From the NCBI GenBank assembly GCA_012862575.1, contig BLSF01000081.1:62001-126000 (forward strand): a stretch of DNA of 64,000 bases, given 5' to 3'. The DNA comes from Parietichytrium sp. I65-24A (taxonomy: Eukaryota > Sar > Bigyra > Thraustochytrida > Thraustochytriidae). Position numbers and translations under genes: made by a program. Positions 30,056 through 39,230 of this stretch are shown here, piece after piece (within the stretch, counting starts at the first letter, position 1; every line of letters begins with the position of its first letter). Below the pieces are notes generated by a model that worked only from the letters and a program-made list of their open reading frames with translations, was not told where the DNA came from and did not search any database.

Positions 30056-32671
30056 ATGGGAAAAGGCAAGAAGAAGGACCGAATGGCGCTGCTGAGCGCA
30101 TTGGCGGGCGATCAGGAGGCGGAGTCGCAGGCGCAGAAGACGACGGAAGAGGAAGGGCTGAGCAGGAAGCAGAAGCGCGAGGCCAAGTTGGCGAAGAAGC
30201 AGCAGAACAAGAAGAAGCAGAACAAGAAGAGTGCGACCAAGCAGGAGAGCGAGGACGACGACGAGATGGAGAATGACAATGACAATGAAAATGAGGATGA
30301 GAATGAGAATGAGGAGGAGAATGAGAATGAGAATGAGGATGAGAGCGAGGAGGATGCGCCGAAAAAGTCCGCGTTCGCGATGATGGACGACGATGAGGAC
30401 GACGATGAGGACGACGAGGATGATGAAGGGCAAGTTCGCGGGGCCGCTTCGGGCTTTGCCGCTCTGGGGCTGTCTGACGAGGAGGAGGAGGAGGAGGACG
30501 ACTCGAGCAGCAAGAAGAAGAAGAAGAGCAAGAAGGAGAAGAAGGAAAAGAAGGAGAAGAGCAAAAAGTCCAAAAAGTCCAAGAGCGGAGACGATGAGCA
30601 GACCGAGGAGGTATTCTATGGGAATCCTGAGGATGAAGGGTTCTACGAACAGTCCAATGTAGACGGCGCTGGAGCTGAGGACGACGCCGAGGATGGGAAG
30701 AAAGGCCGCGGGAGAAAAGGCAAGCTTAGCAACAAAGAGCGCAGGAAGCTCAAGGAGTCTCAGGAGTCCGAGCTGCGGGACAAGGCTCTCAAGGAACTGG
30801 CCAATAAGGAAACCGACTTTGCGGTCTCTGCCACCATTCAGGCCAAGGATGAGGCCTGGGAGAATGCAACTGACATCAACATTCCTAGCTTCACAATTTC
30901 GGCCTACGGCAGAACGCTTTTCAAGAATGCTGAGCTCAAGATCGCTGCTGGACGCAAATACGGTATTGTAGGTCCAAACGGACACGGCAAGTCCACCTTG
31001 CTCAAGCAAATGGCCAATGGCGAACTTGCGATCCCGCCTAAGATTGACTGTCTTTACGTGGAGCAGGAAGTGAAGGCTGACGACACCCCTGCAGTTGAGA
31101 TGGTGTTATTGGCGGATAAAACCCGCACTCGCCTGCTCGAGCGCGAGAAGGAAATTATGCATACTCTGGAGAACGATGTCAACGACGAGCTCTCTCTGGA
31201 GGAACACGAAAAGCTTCAGACCGAGCTGAAGGATGTCACCGACGAGCTGAGGTTGCGCGGCAACGACTCGGCGGAGGCTAGGGCGCTCTCCTTGCTGAAC
31301 GGTCTAGGTTTCACCAAGGAGATGCAGCGTGCACCAACCAAGTCTTTCTCCGGAGGTTGGCGCATGCGTGTGTCGATTGCGCGCGCATTGTTTCTGGAGC
31401 CAACCTTGATGCTTCTCGATGAGCCTACTAACCACTTGGACCTCAATGCCGTGCTCTGGCTGGACTCGTATTTGCAAAAGTGGAAAAAGACTCTCATGAT
31501 TGTGTCCCATGACGAAGACTTTTTGGACTCTGTGTGCACAGATATCATCCACCTCGATCAGCAGAGACTGTTCTACTACAAAGGAAACTTTAGCATGTTC
31601 AAAGACCAGCTTGGCATCCACAAGGAGAAGATGAAGAAGGATTTTGAAAAGCAAGAAAAGCAGCTCAAGGCGCTGAAGGGCAAAGGTAACACCAACAAGA
31701 AAGCTGCTGAACAGCTCGCCAAAAAGTCCAAGCGTGAGGGTGGCGGCGCGCGCAAAGGCAAGAAGGGATTGGAGCAAGAAGACGAGGATGCTTCTGGTGG
31801 TCTTGCCGATCGTCACTTGCTCTCAAGGCCAAAGGATTACGAGGTCCAGTTCACATTTCCAAACCCGACCGATCTTGCGCCACCTATTATTCAAGTGGAC
31901 GAAGTATCTTTCGCATACGGGGCAGGCAAGCGCTTGTTCAAGAAAATCTCTTTTGGTATCGACATGGAGTCCCGTATCACAATCGTCGGTCCTAATGGTG
32001 TGGGAAAGTCTACTCTACTAAAGTTGGTCACCGGAGAGTTGAGTCCAACGAAGGGAGAGGTCAAAATCAATCGATTTCTGCGAATTGCGCGGTATCACCA
32101 GCACTTCGTGGACGTGCTCCCACTGGACCTGTCCCCAGTGGACTTTCTCCGAAATGCACATCCCGAAATTTCGTATCAAGACGCGCGTAACCGCCTGGGC
32201 CGTTTTGGCCTTGAGGGAACTGCACACACCATCAAGATGCTCAACTGCTCTGGAGGTCAGAAGGCGCGTGTAGTATTCGCCTCCATGAGTTTCCAGGCAC
32301 CTCACATTCTGATCATGGATGAGCCTACCAATAACTTGGATTTGGAGAGTATTGACGCTCTATGCGAGGCTATCAACGCTTTTGAAGGTGGTGTCGTTCT
32401 GGTTACTCACGACGCCCGGTTAATTCAGGAGACCGAGTGTGTGTTGTGGGTCGTTGAAAAGCAAACTGTGTATGAGCAGATTGGTGGGTTTGAAGCCTAC
32501 AGAGATGAGATCCTCAGGCGCCTCGCAAAGGAGGAGGAAGAAGAGAAAGCGCTACTCGAAGAGAAGCAGCAGCGCGCCAACGCTGCCCGCCAGCAAAAAT
32601 TGGACGAAATTGCCGCCCGCCGCAAGGCCAAGCTCGCAAAATCCGGCGTGGCGCCTCCAAAAGCACCATAA
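30056..32671 (+). CDS. ABCF-family ATPase (ABCF1/GCN20 type)
   Basis: An 871-residue soluble ABC protein with two nucleotide-binding domains and no membrane segments; relatives act on ribosomes in translation and, for GCN20, in GCN2 signalling. Domain 1 has Walker A GPNGHGKST near 305, signature SGGWRMR near 432 and Walker B LMLLDEPTNHLD near 451. Domain 2 has GPNGVGKST near 645, CSGGQKAR near 731 and ILIMDEPTNNLD near 751. The inter-domain linker is Lys-rich (MFKDQLGIHKEKMKKDFEKQ). The N-terminal 230 residues are extremely charged: Lys blocks and long Asp/Glu/Asn runs, as in ABCF1. The C-terminus is another Glu/Lys helix. Start at the ATG at 30056, no introns. Confidence 0.93.
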   Translation: MGKGKKKDRMALLSALAGDQEAESQAQKTTEEEGLSRKQKREAKLAKKQQNKKKQNKKSATKQESEDDDEMENDNDNENEDENENEEENENENEDESEEDAPKKSAFAMMDDDEDDDEDDEDDEGQVRGAASGFAALGLSDEEEEEEDDSSSKKKKKSKKEKKEKKEKSKKSKKSKSGDDEQTEEVFYGNPEDEGFYEQSNVDGAGAEDDAEDGKKGRGRKGKLSNKERRKLKESQESELRDKALKELANKETDFAVSATIQAKDEAWENATDINIPSFTISAYGRTLFKNAELKIAAGRKYGIVGPNGHGKSTLLKQMANGELAIPPKIDCLYVEQEVKADDTPAVEMVLLADKTRTRLLEREKEIMHTLENDVNDELSLEEHEKLQTELKDVTDELRLRGNDSAEARALSLLNGLGFTKEMQRAPTKSFSGGWRMRVSIARALFLEPTLMLLDEPTNHLDLNAVLWLDSYLQKWKKTLMIVSHDEDFLDSVCTDIIHLDQQRLFYYKGNFSMFKDQLGIHKEKMKKDFEKQEKQLKALKGKGNTNKKAAEQLAKKSKREGGGARKGKKGLEQEDEDASGGLADRHLLSRPKDYEVQFTFPNPTDLAPPIIQVDEVSFAYGAGKRLFKKISFGIDMESRITIVGPNGVGKSTLLKLVTGELSPTKGEVKINRFLRIARYHQHFVDVLPLDLSPVDFLRNAHPEISYQDARNRLGRFGLEGTAHTIKMLNCSGGQKARVVFASMSFQAPHILIMDEPTNNLDLESIDALCEAINAFEGGVVLVTHDARLIQETECVLWVVEKQTVYEQIGGFEAYRDEILRRLAKEEEEEKALLEEKQQRANAARQQKLDEIAARRKAKLAKSGVAPPKAP

Positions 32672-33230
32672 GTCTCGTGTTCCATCCACTCTGGTGCACT
32701 TTATATTCCACAAATTTACTAACAATACATCACTTCTCCTTTTTTCGCACCTTGCAATCGGAAGATCTCGTAATTTCACACGAAATGCAAAACTCACATC
32801 GGTCCTCGGCTCTTGCTAACCATTTAGAGCAGTTTAACACCGGTTGATTCGCCAAATAAACTGCAAGCGAGTCAACTCAAAGTTCCAAGCAAGCCACTTC
32901 CATGCAGAGTTTGCAGGCTTCGCCACTCAAGCTGGGCGAAACATTCCTAAACTCCCACCCAGGCTTCTCTTCAAATTCGTTTGCAACCCATTCCATCGCA
33001 GCAATCTCTCCATCAACGCAGAGTACAGACGTCAAATTTCTTGCTCACATTGCTGAACGCTCTGTGGCCACAGTGATTGTCACAGACAACGACCATGGAA
33101 ACGATGGCCATCGCCTTCTGGAGCATTGAGCTCCGCCGCAACTTGACTCCAAAACACGCAACGTTTTCGAGCGTCTTGCAGACCGTACAATCGGGGTTGC
33201 TTTCGATTTGTATGACCCCGACATCCGGGC

Positions 33231-33369
33231 CCTTTGGCATCCTTTGGCATCCTTTGGCATCCTTTGGCATCCTTTGGCATCCTTTGGCATCCTTTGGCAT
33301 CCTTTGGCATCCTTTGGCATCCTTTGGCATCCTTTGGCATCCTTTGGCATCCTTTGGCATCCTTGGGCA
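33231..33369. repeat. 10-bp minisatellite, 13 perfect units
   Basis: Thirteen identical CCTTTGGCAT units (33231-33360) and a degenerate fourteenth. Because 10 is not a multiple of 3, each frame reads a ten-residue repeat; the minus strand gives PKDAKGCQRM. Perfect identity means recent expansion or ongoing homogenisation. Confidence 0.95.
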
Positions 33370-33398
33370 ATTGGGTTCGTTCTCAATTCTAATCTCTG

Positions 33399-33425
33399 AC
33401 TGCCGACACTGCCGACACTGCCGAC
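33399..33425. repeat. 9-bp tandem array, 3 units
   Basis: Three perfect ACTGCCGAC units. Confidence 0.85.
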
Positions 33426-33550
33426 AGACCGCCATACTTTGACGTCTCCGTTTTCAATTGATTTGCTTTTCAAGTCTCCATCATGTTGATCCGTCTCCAC
33501 ACGTCTAATCTTCATGAACATAGTTAGTCTAAAGAATGAAATAGGCCTTT

Positions 33551-33590
33551 GCACTCATTGCATCTCATTGCATCTCATTGCACTCATTCC
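33551..33590. repeat. 10-bp tandem array, 4 units, upstream of the TPR gene
   Basis: GCACTCATTG followed by two CATCTCATTG units and CACTCATTCC. It ends 65 bp before the ATG at 33656. As a circular unit the core reads TTGCATCTCA. Confidence 0.85.
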
Positions 33591-33655
33591 ACAACTGGAC
33601 GAACAACGCTGCAACACTGCAACATTGGGGCCCCGCAGCAGGCCGGCAGGCGCCC

Positions 33656-35203
33656 ATGTGGAAACTATTGTGTCTGTGTTTGGCGCTGTGCGCGTGGTCG
33701 TGTGGGAGCACAACGCGCTTCGTGCGCGTGGCGAGCGGCGCCGTGGAAGCGCGGCACGCGGTTGATTACACCTGGCGGAATGGGCACTCCGGCGACTCTG
33801 GGGATACTGGCGACTCTGACTACTCTGACTACTCTGGCGACTCTGGCCCACGGGACCCGGCGCACGGGGACGTGGCAGATGTGGGGTTCATCGCGCTAGC
33901 CGATGCCCAGCCGGTGCGACGCGAAGCCGCCGCGTCAGGTCCGTGGCGCCAGGTGCTCAGCACTGTGGGCGAAATGTTTCGAAGAGGCAGGTCGGAGAAG
34001 GGGCAGACCTCCTTCGCCAAAGACGCGAGCGAGCAGCAGAAGCACAACCAGCAGCAGAATATGGACGGCTCTGATCGCGCTGGCCACGCCAATCGTGGAG
34101 GTCAGAGCGCCGAATATGATCACGAGCCTCGCAATGATGAGCAGCAGCAGAAACAGCGTGTGAATGGGGATGGGGATGGGGATGGGGACGAGGATCTGGG
34201 CGGGTCTGATGAAGCCGGAAAGAAATTCGCGGTGGTGGGGTCTGTGGAGCTAGCATACTTGTACGACGATGTTTTCCTGGAGAACGGGATGAGCATGGCC
34301 GAGCAGGATGTGCACCCGAGCGCGAGGCATAGGTCGGTCGACGGGTTTGACGAGCCGGAGTGGGCGGAGCTGGCAACTAGATGGGACCACGTGCGAGGGA
34401 TCGAGATGCGTAGAATGCATGGGATGTCGTCTTCTGAGAAGGAGATTGAGGCCATCTTCCGAGAGCAGGGCGGCGTGCACCAAGTGCGTAAGCAACTGCA
34501 GAATAAGATCCTGGTAGCCGGCAGGAGCAACCCGGAAATGTGGGCGGTGTGGAACCAGCTCGGCAACACCTTCCGGGCGACGGGGGACGTGCACCACGCT
34601 ATTCAGTGCTTTCGGCGGGCGCTCCACCTTAAACCTGACGATGCGGATATTCTCTTAAACCTCGCCGTGGTCCTCCAGAACCTCGGCTTTCTAGACGGCG
34701 CGGAGATGCTCATTCGGCACTCCGTGCAACTGCAACCTCGCGGAGTTCTTCACCATTTTATCCTTGGCAACATTCTCTCAGACCTCGAAAAGTTCCACGA
34801 AGCCGTGAACGCTTATCGCTGGTCCTTGCGAGTGCAGCCCAACTTTTTGCCATCTCTTAAGCGCTTGCAGGAGCTTGGCGAATCAGTGACAGGACCAAAC
34901 ACGAGGGAGTATGTGTCGGAGGAAGGAAGTGCTCACCAGACGGACTCAGAAACGGAACAGTCCATCGTTGGCTTCAGTGCGGGGGATCTTCTGTACGAAG
35001 TATTGTTAGCGAATAATATTATTGGAATCGTCCTTTTCGGGCTGGGCCTTGCCCTTATATGGTGCAGCGGAGGTGATTTTGGCGATCCAGCAGATGAGAG
35101 CGGCGACGAAGACGATGGCGAGGAGAACGCAGGGGCCGCGCTTGGAAAGGCAAAACGTAAATCTGGAAATCGTAAAAAGCTTAAACAAAAAAAGTTTCAG
35201 TAG
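33656..35203 (+). CDS. secretory-pathway TPR protein with C-terminal membrane anchor
   Basis: A 515-residue protein from the ATG at 33656. Residues 1-18 are a signal peptide (MWKLLCLCLALCAWSCG). Then come a Gly/Asp/Ser/Tyr repeat (SGDSGDTGDSDYSDYSGDSG, 45-64) and a long Gln/Asn/Gly/Asp-rich low-complexity part to about 185. Three TPR units occupy about 295-397 (WNQLGNTFRATGDVHHAIQC, LNLAVVLQNLGFLDGAE, FILGNILSDLEKFHEAV). A membrane segment lies at about 450-470, followed by an acidic then Lys-rich tail. The order suggests a type I protein with TPRs in the lumen or outside and a short basic cytosolic tail. The TPR block resembles the C-terminal part of TTC17, but this is a loose similarity. 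No introns. Confidence 0.8.
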   Translation: MWKLLCLCLALCAWSCGSTTRFVRVASGAVEARHAVDYTWRNGHSGDSGDTGDSDYSDYSGDSGPRDPAHGDVADVGFIALADAQPVRREAAASGPWRQVLSTVGEMFRRGRSEKGQTSFAKDASEQQKHNQQQNMDGSDRAGHANRGGQSAEYDHEPRNDEQQQKQRVNGDGDGDGDEDLGGSDEAGKKFAVVGSVELAYLYDDVFLENGMSMAEQDVHPSARHRSVDGFDEPEWAELATRWDHVRGIEMRRMHGMSSSEKEIEAIFREQGGVHQVRKQLQNKILVAGRSNPEMWAVWNQLGNTFRATGDVHHAIQCFRRALHLKPDDADILLNLAVVLQNLGFLDGAEMLIRHSVQLQPRGVLHHFILGNILSDLEKFHEAVNAYRWSLRVQPNFLPSLKRLQELGESVTGPNTREYVSEEGSAHQTDSETEQSIVGFSAGDLLYEVLLANNIIGIVLFGLGLALIWCSGGDFGDPADESGDEDDGEENAGAALGKAKRKSGNRKKLKQKKFQ

Positions 35204-35625
35204 ACGTGTTATGGGCCGCAGTACCACGCTTTTTCACGCACCACTCACGAAAATTGTGACAACAGAAATTTTGGCGGGGGTGAAGATTCATCCCAAGCGG
35301 ATGTCATCTAACCCCCATCATCCCACGCCACCTGGTTGACTGTGTGAATATGAATTCAAAATTTTACTTTGATAAAAAGGCTTTTTTTTTCTTCTTTCTA
35401 CGTGTGTACACGAAAGTATGATTCAAATAAATAAAGTGGTTCGCATCCGTTTTGTCCATCCGTGGACAACCTGTCACCCGAAATTCAATAAGTAGTTTGC
35501 TGTACATGGGTCTCGAAAAGTTCCGAATAAATAAAATAAATAATGGGTCTCGACAACGCAAAGATTGCGGTTGTACAGTATGCGCTGAGGAGGTTCCGCG
35601 AGGCAATGTGCACTGCCCGCGCATT
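35204..35625. other. convergent 3' spacer
   Basis: Between the TPR gene and FIS1, both ending here. AT-rich; nothing else recognised. Confidence 0.45.
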
Positions 35626-36495
35626 TCAGGCGCTATTTTTGTGCCAGATGTACGCAGCCGGAACTGCAACGCCCATGGTGAAGAGCAGACCAACCGCACT
35701 TCGGCTGAGCATCCAATAATAGGCCAATGATTTGAGTCCACGAGCACGCTGATGGGCCCCGTTCAGCGTTAAAAGTGTTTCTGCGGCATCAATCGCATGG
35801 CGATAGTCGCTCAGCCTGTACAGACCGAGCGCGCGGTAGTAGATGCACATTTCCAGGAGAACAGATTCGTCTTCGGAAGCGGGCGGAGAAGCCTGTTTTG
35901 AGGAGAGCACGTGAGGACTGTGCGACGGTTCTTCCATACCCCCGTCACTACCGTCGTCCTTGGACTCTTCCTCCTCGGCGTCATCGTCATTGTCGGAGTC
36001 CGGCTGCTCCCCGATACTTGTTGGCCCATTTGAGCAGTGATCAAGATCGTCATTCTTCGAGTTTGGGTCCATACAGTCTTTGCGGTTCAACAAAACAAAC
36101 CCATCTTCGTCCTCAAGAAAAGGCGTCTCGATTTCGGAGTCCATGAGCCACGAGTTTTGGTTCATGCGCTGCATGTCCGCATTCGATATCTCTTCGATGC
36201 TGGACGGCGAGCCAAAGCTAGCGCCTCTCTCTTTCGTCTCAATCTCCCTCTTGAGCAGAGCCTCCAGCTCCTTCAAAAGCTCAATTCCGCGGCGAATCTG
36301 CCCGCGACTAGCGCTGCAGCAAAGCGCATACCCATACTGTAGCTTGATCCTCAAATTCGCCTGCTCTTTGCGCAAGTCTGCATCGTACTCGGACTTGAGT
36401 TTGGCGATCACATCCGCAGTTGCCAGCGTCTCCGCCGCCACTATTTCCGTCTCCAGCGACACCGGTCTTCCTTTCACCAGCACGTGCAGCAGCAT
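35626..36495 (-). CDS. FIS1: FIS1-like mitochondrial/peroxisomal fission protein with a large acidic insertion
   Basis: A 289-residue tail-anchored protein, about twice the usual 150. Residues about 40-87 are the first TPR-like pair (LRIKLQYGYALCCSASRGQIRRGIELL with the conserved R-x2-GI-x2-L pattern). Residues about 211-255 are the second (YYRALGLYRLSDYRHAIDAAETLL). Residues 266-284 are the membrane anchor, followed by the short basic end WHKNSA. FIS1 sits on the outer mitochondrial and peroxisomal membrane and recruits fission or turnover factors. Between the TPR pairs lie about 120 extra residues rich in Asp, Glu and Ser, in frame and without an obvious intron. They include EDEDGFVLL (128-136), which fits an ATG8-interacting motif. 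Start is the ATG at 36495; the frame upstream lacks ATG. Confidence 0.85.
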   Translation of the reverse strand: MLLHVLVKGRPVSLETEIVAAETLATADVIAKLKSEYDADLRKEQANLRIKLQYGYALCCSASRGQIRRGIELLKELEALLKREIETKERGASFGSPSSIEEISNADMQRMNQNSWLMDSEIETPFLEDEDGFVLLNRKDCMDPNSKNDDLDHCSNGPTSIGEQPDSDNDDDAEEEESKDDGSDGGMEEPSHSPHVLSSKQASPPASEDESVLLEMCIYYRALGLYRLSDYRHAIDAAETLLTLNGAHQRARGLKSLAYYWMLSRSAVGLLFTMGVAVPAAYIWHKNSA

Positions 36496-39230
36496 TCTCC
36501 ACCCCACTCTCTCGCAAATCTTCACTCTCTGCTTAGAATGTTAGATNTGTTAGTATTCTTGGTATTGTTTGTTTGTTTGTTTGTTTGTTGATCTGCTCCC
36601 TCCTCTCTCTCTCTCTCTCTCTCTCTGTGTGTTTGTTGCGCTTCTTCGCCGCTTTGACCGAACGCGCGCTTCACCTGTGTATGTGTGTATGCAAGCGTAC
36701 GCCAAGTGTCCTCGCAGGGTTAACCTTACTGGTACTCGGTATTTGGTGTTTAGGAGTGGAAGAACGTGCCAACTTTGGAGTGTGGAAATGTGGGCAATTT
36801 TCGGAACGAAGAATTGGTTAAGGAGGAGCCTAGCACTGCATAGCACTTGGAGGAGGTCCAAGCTAGGGTTTTGAATAAGATGGAATAGTGTCGGTGCTAG
36901 AAATATCGTTGTTCACGGCGTGTAGGAATGGCTACGGAAAGTGATAGTAGTGAGGTGTAGTTGGACCATCTTTTGTACGATTTCTAGCTCAGGTCCCCAT
37001 ACTCCATATACCGGAAAGTGTAATACCAACTTACACTACTGTTCAAGTTAAGCAGGGGTTATGTACCGACTCGAGCGAAAGAACTACGACCAAATTAAAG
37101 TAAACTATAGAGACGGCGGATGTTGCTATTACGTCGCTGGAAAAGGAGAAAAGTTGTAAAATCGGCTATCTGAGACTGTCTATACCATACAGTAGGAGTC
37201 AAGGAGAGGACTTACTACCGGGATATAGTCTTCAATTAGCTTGAAGTGGTACTCAACTAGCTAGGAATGCGGACGGCAAGGGAGAGAGCATGTTTGTTGT
37301 TTTGTTTTGACTGACTCGCTTTATGCGCATCAATGAATAGGTCAAAGAGAGATTTTGACAGGATGCACAGAAAAGCTGAAGTGAGCTCAACGTTCAGCTA
37401 ATTTACCGTGTAAAACTGAGAAAAAATAAAGAAAGAAATACCTGAGGCGACATTCTAAACTAAATTTTGGTTCATAACAAACAAACGGTCACAAGTTGCG
37501 AGTGCTTGCAGTATTAAAGTTAACTATAAGTCTCCGTAGGGAGATTCGGAGCGAGAGGAGGGAGGAAGGAAGTGTGTGCCACCTACTAGCACTATCGGTA
37601 GCTGTGAGTAGTGTGGGTGCCTGAACGCGAACAGTATACGTATCAATAAGACGTTATTAGCCGCTGACGTAGATAATTCCTTCACAATTGACAGTGAGTT
37701 CCGTCGTAGCAGTTCGTACAGCCTCGGTATAGCAAACTTGCGCAAGCAGCGCACGCTGGTGTCTTTCGAGTCTTTACTACATCGTAGCTACGCAGAGTGG
37801 TAGTACTGCTCGGTGAAACGTGGTTCCTGGACAGTAGTAATGAGTAGTGACGTGTAAATTTTTGGATTTCCCGACATTTTCTCCCAGATAGTGTTAATAT
37901 TATTTTCTTTAGCCGTTTAGGAATTCGGATGATTATGATTATTCCGTGAGTGACTATCACATATGCTAAGCAACTGGAACCGAGTGCTGAGGGAAGCAGG
38001 AGAATAGTTCCAGTTCCCTCTTTCAGGTCAGGTCAAAAATTGTTCGCCAGAAGCCACCCTGATACGTCCCATATGTCCCATGGTTTAGAACTCGAGTACC
38101 GAGTGTGAGTGCTGAGTTGGTGGCATTGGTACTGAGTACTCACAGTCAGTGCCGGTCGGAACAATTATTCGAGTAGCTTCTCATCATTATCATTATGCAA
38201 TCATCATCGTCATCACACGGCCAATCGTGATGCGCATCAATTAATCGTCAGCTCGTTTGGCGAACTCGCTCTACTGTGCATTCTTCCAAGATTGGAGCGG
38301 TGTGCAAACGACGAGCTGCTCACTTGCATGCGCAAGAAACGGTATCGAGGTTCCCGCCACATCTCGACGCTTGCTAACGCCATTGGTAATAATTGCCGTG
38401 TTGGAACTAGCGTTGGGGCCGGTCGGAGCAATGTGTGAACGGAGCGCCTCGTGTAGCTCAACATCATACGGTCATATTTGAACACAGTTTTTACACTCAT
38501 ATGCGCGTCAGCACGTGCAAGCAGTTCCTTTCAAGACTGCATCTCTGTCTCTTCATTTGAACAACACAGAAAACTACAAAAACCAGAATCCGGTACCATT
38601 ACTTACCGCCAATGTTAGAACCCTCCTCGCCTTTGCACATCTTTGCACGACACCTTAACAGGACGCTATAACGCCGGTCTAATAAAGTGCACACCTCTTT
38701 TGGAAGAGAGCCAGATTAAAAGTCTTATACAGCACTAGCCTTTTCCCCTGGTCTGGGAAACCCATTTGCAGCGGCGAAATCTGGTCCGCAATAGGAATCG
38801 GCTACTACAGCTAAGCTCTATGGGAAAAGTTTTTGCACTTGCTAGAGCATAGTTATGTACTCTTAATGCTCTCATACTTCACTGCTTCCATCTATCACTA
38901 ACAGTAGGACTGGGGGAAGAAATTACACGTCGTAGGAGTAAGTTAACCATACGCGGTAGCAGACGCTGCTGAGGACCGCTAGTAGCTTCCTATTGTCCGT
39001 AGGCGCGAGCATACCTTGGTCTGGTCAGCTGGTAGCAGCTCCTAGTGGGAAAGCGGTAGTGGAGAGAAGTTTGTACTCTGTGTAACGACGGGCGGCTCTA
39101 ATTCAGCGTTCTCGCAAACACGTTCCAGACCGCAAACACGTTTTGGCGAAAGAGTGACGGAGTGCGTTGTGTGTTGAGTGTTGTATGTGTTGTGCGTCGT
39201 GGGTGTAGTAGGTCAGCGGGGAAAGACGAA
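36496..39230. other. 2.7 kb gene-free region
   Basis: Holds GTTT and CT microsatellites near its left end, one ambiguous base (n) at 36547, and otherwise no coding frames with family features. The stretches 36880-37300 and 38600-39080 are rich in TAG and CTA triplets. No RNA gene or mobile element is recognised. Confidence 0.5.
36565..36590. repeat. GTTT tetranucleotide array
   Basis: About six GTTT units, followed from about 36600 to 36627 by a CT dinucleotide run. The only ambiguous base of the window lies just before. Confidence 0.85.

Larger units (their letters stand above)
32672..33655. other. intergenic region with minisatellites
   Basis: Between ABCF and the TPR gene. It holds a perfect 10-bp satellite, a 9-bp array and another 10-bp array. 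A frame through the satellite on the minus strand encodes a decapeptide repeat but has no other protein character. Confidence 0.55.

Noticed and set aside
29918-31009. 363-codon minus-strand frame opposite the ABCF gene
   Set aside because: Its Leu/Ile/Val runs are the complement of the Lys/Glu/Asp repeats of the ABCF N-terminus; no real membrane protein features.
33231-33369. CRISPR-like array
   Set aside because: Units are 10 bp, contiguous and without spacers, and the genome is eukaryotic; it is a minisatellite.
33045-33554. minus-strand frame encoding a decapeptide repeat
   Set aside because: It exists only because a 10-bp satellite stays open in all frames; flanks lack protein character.
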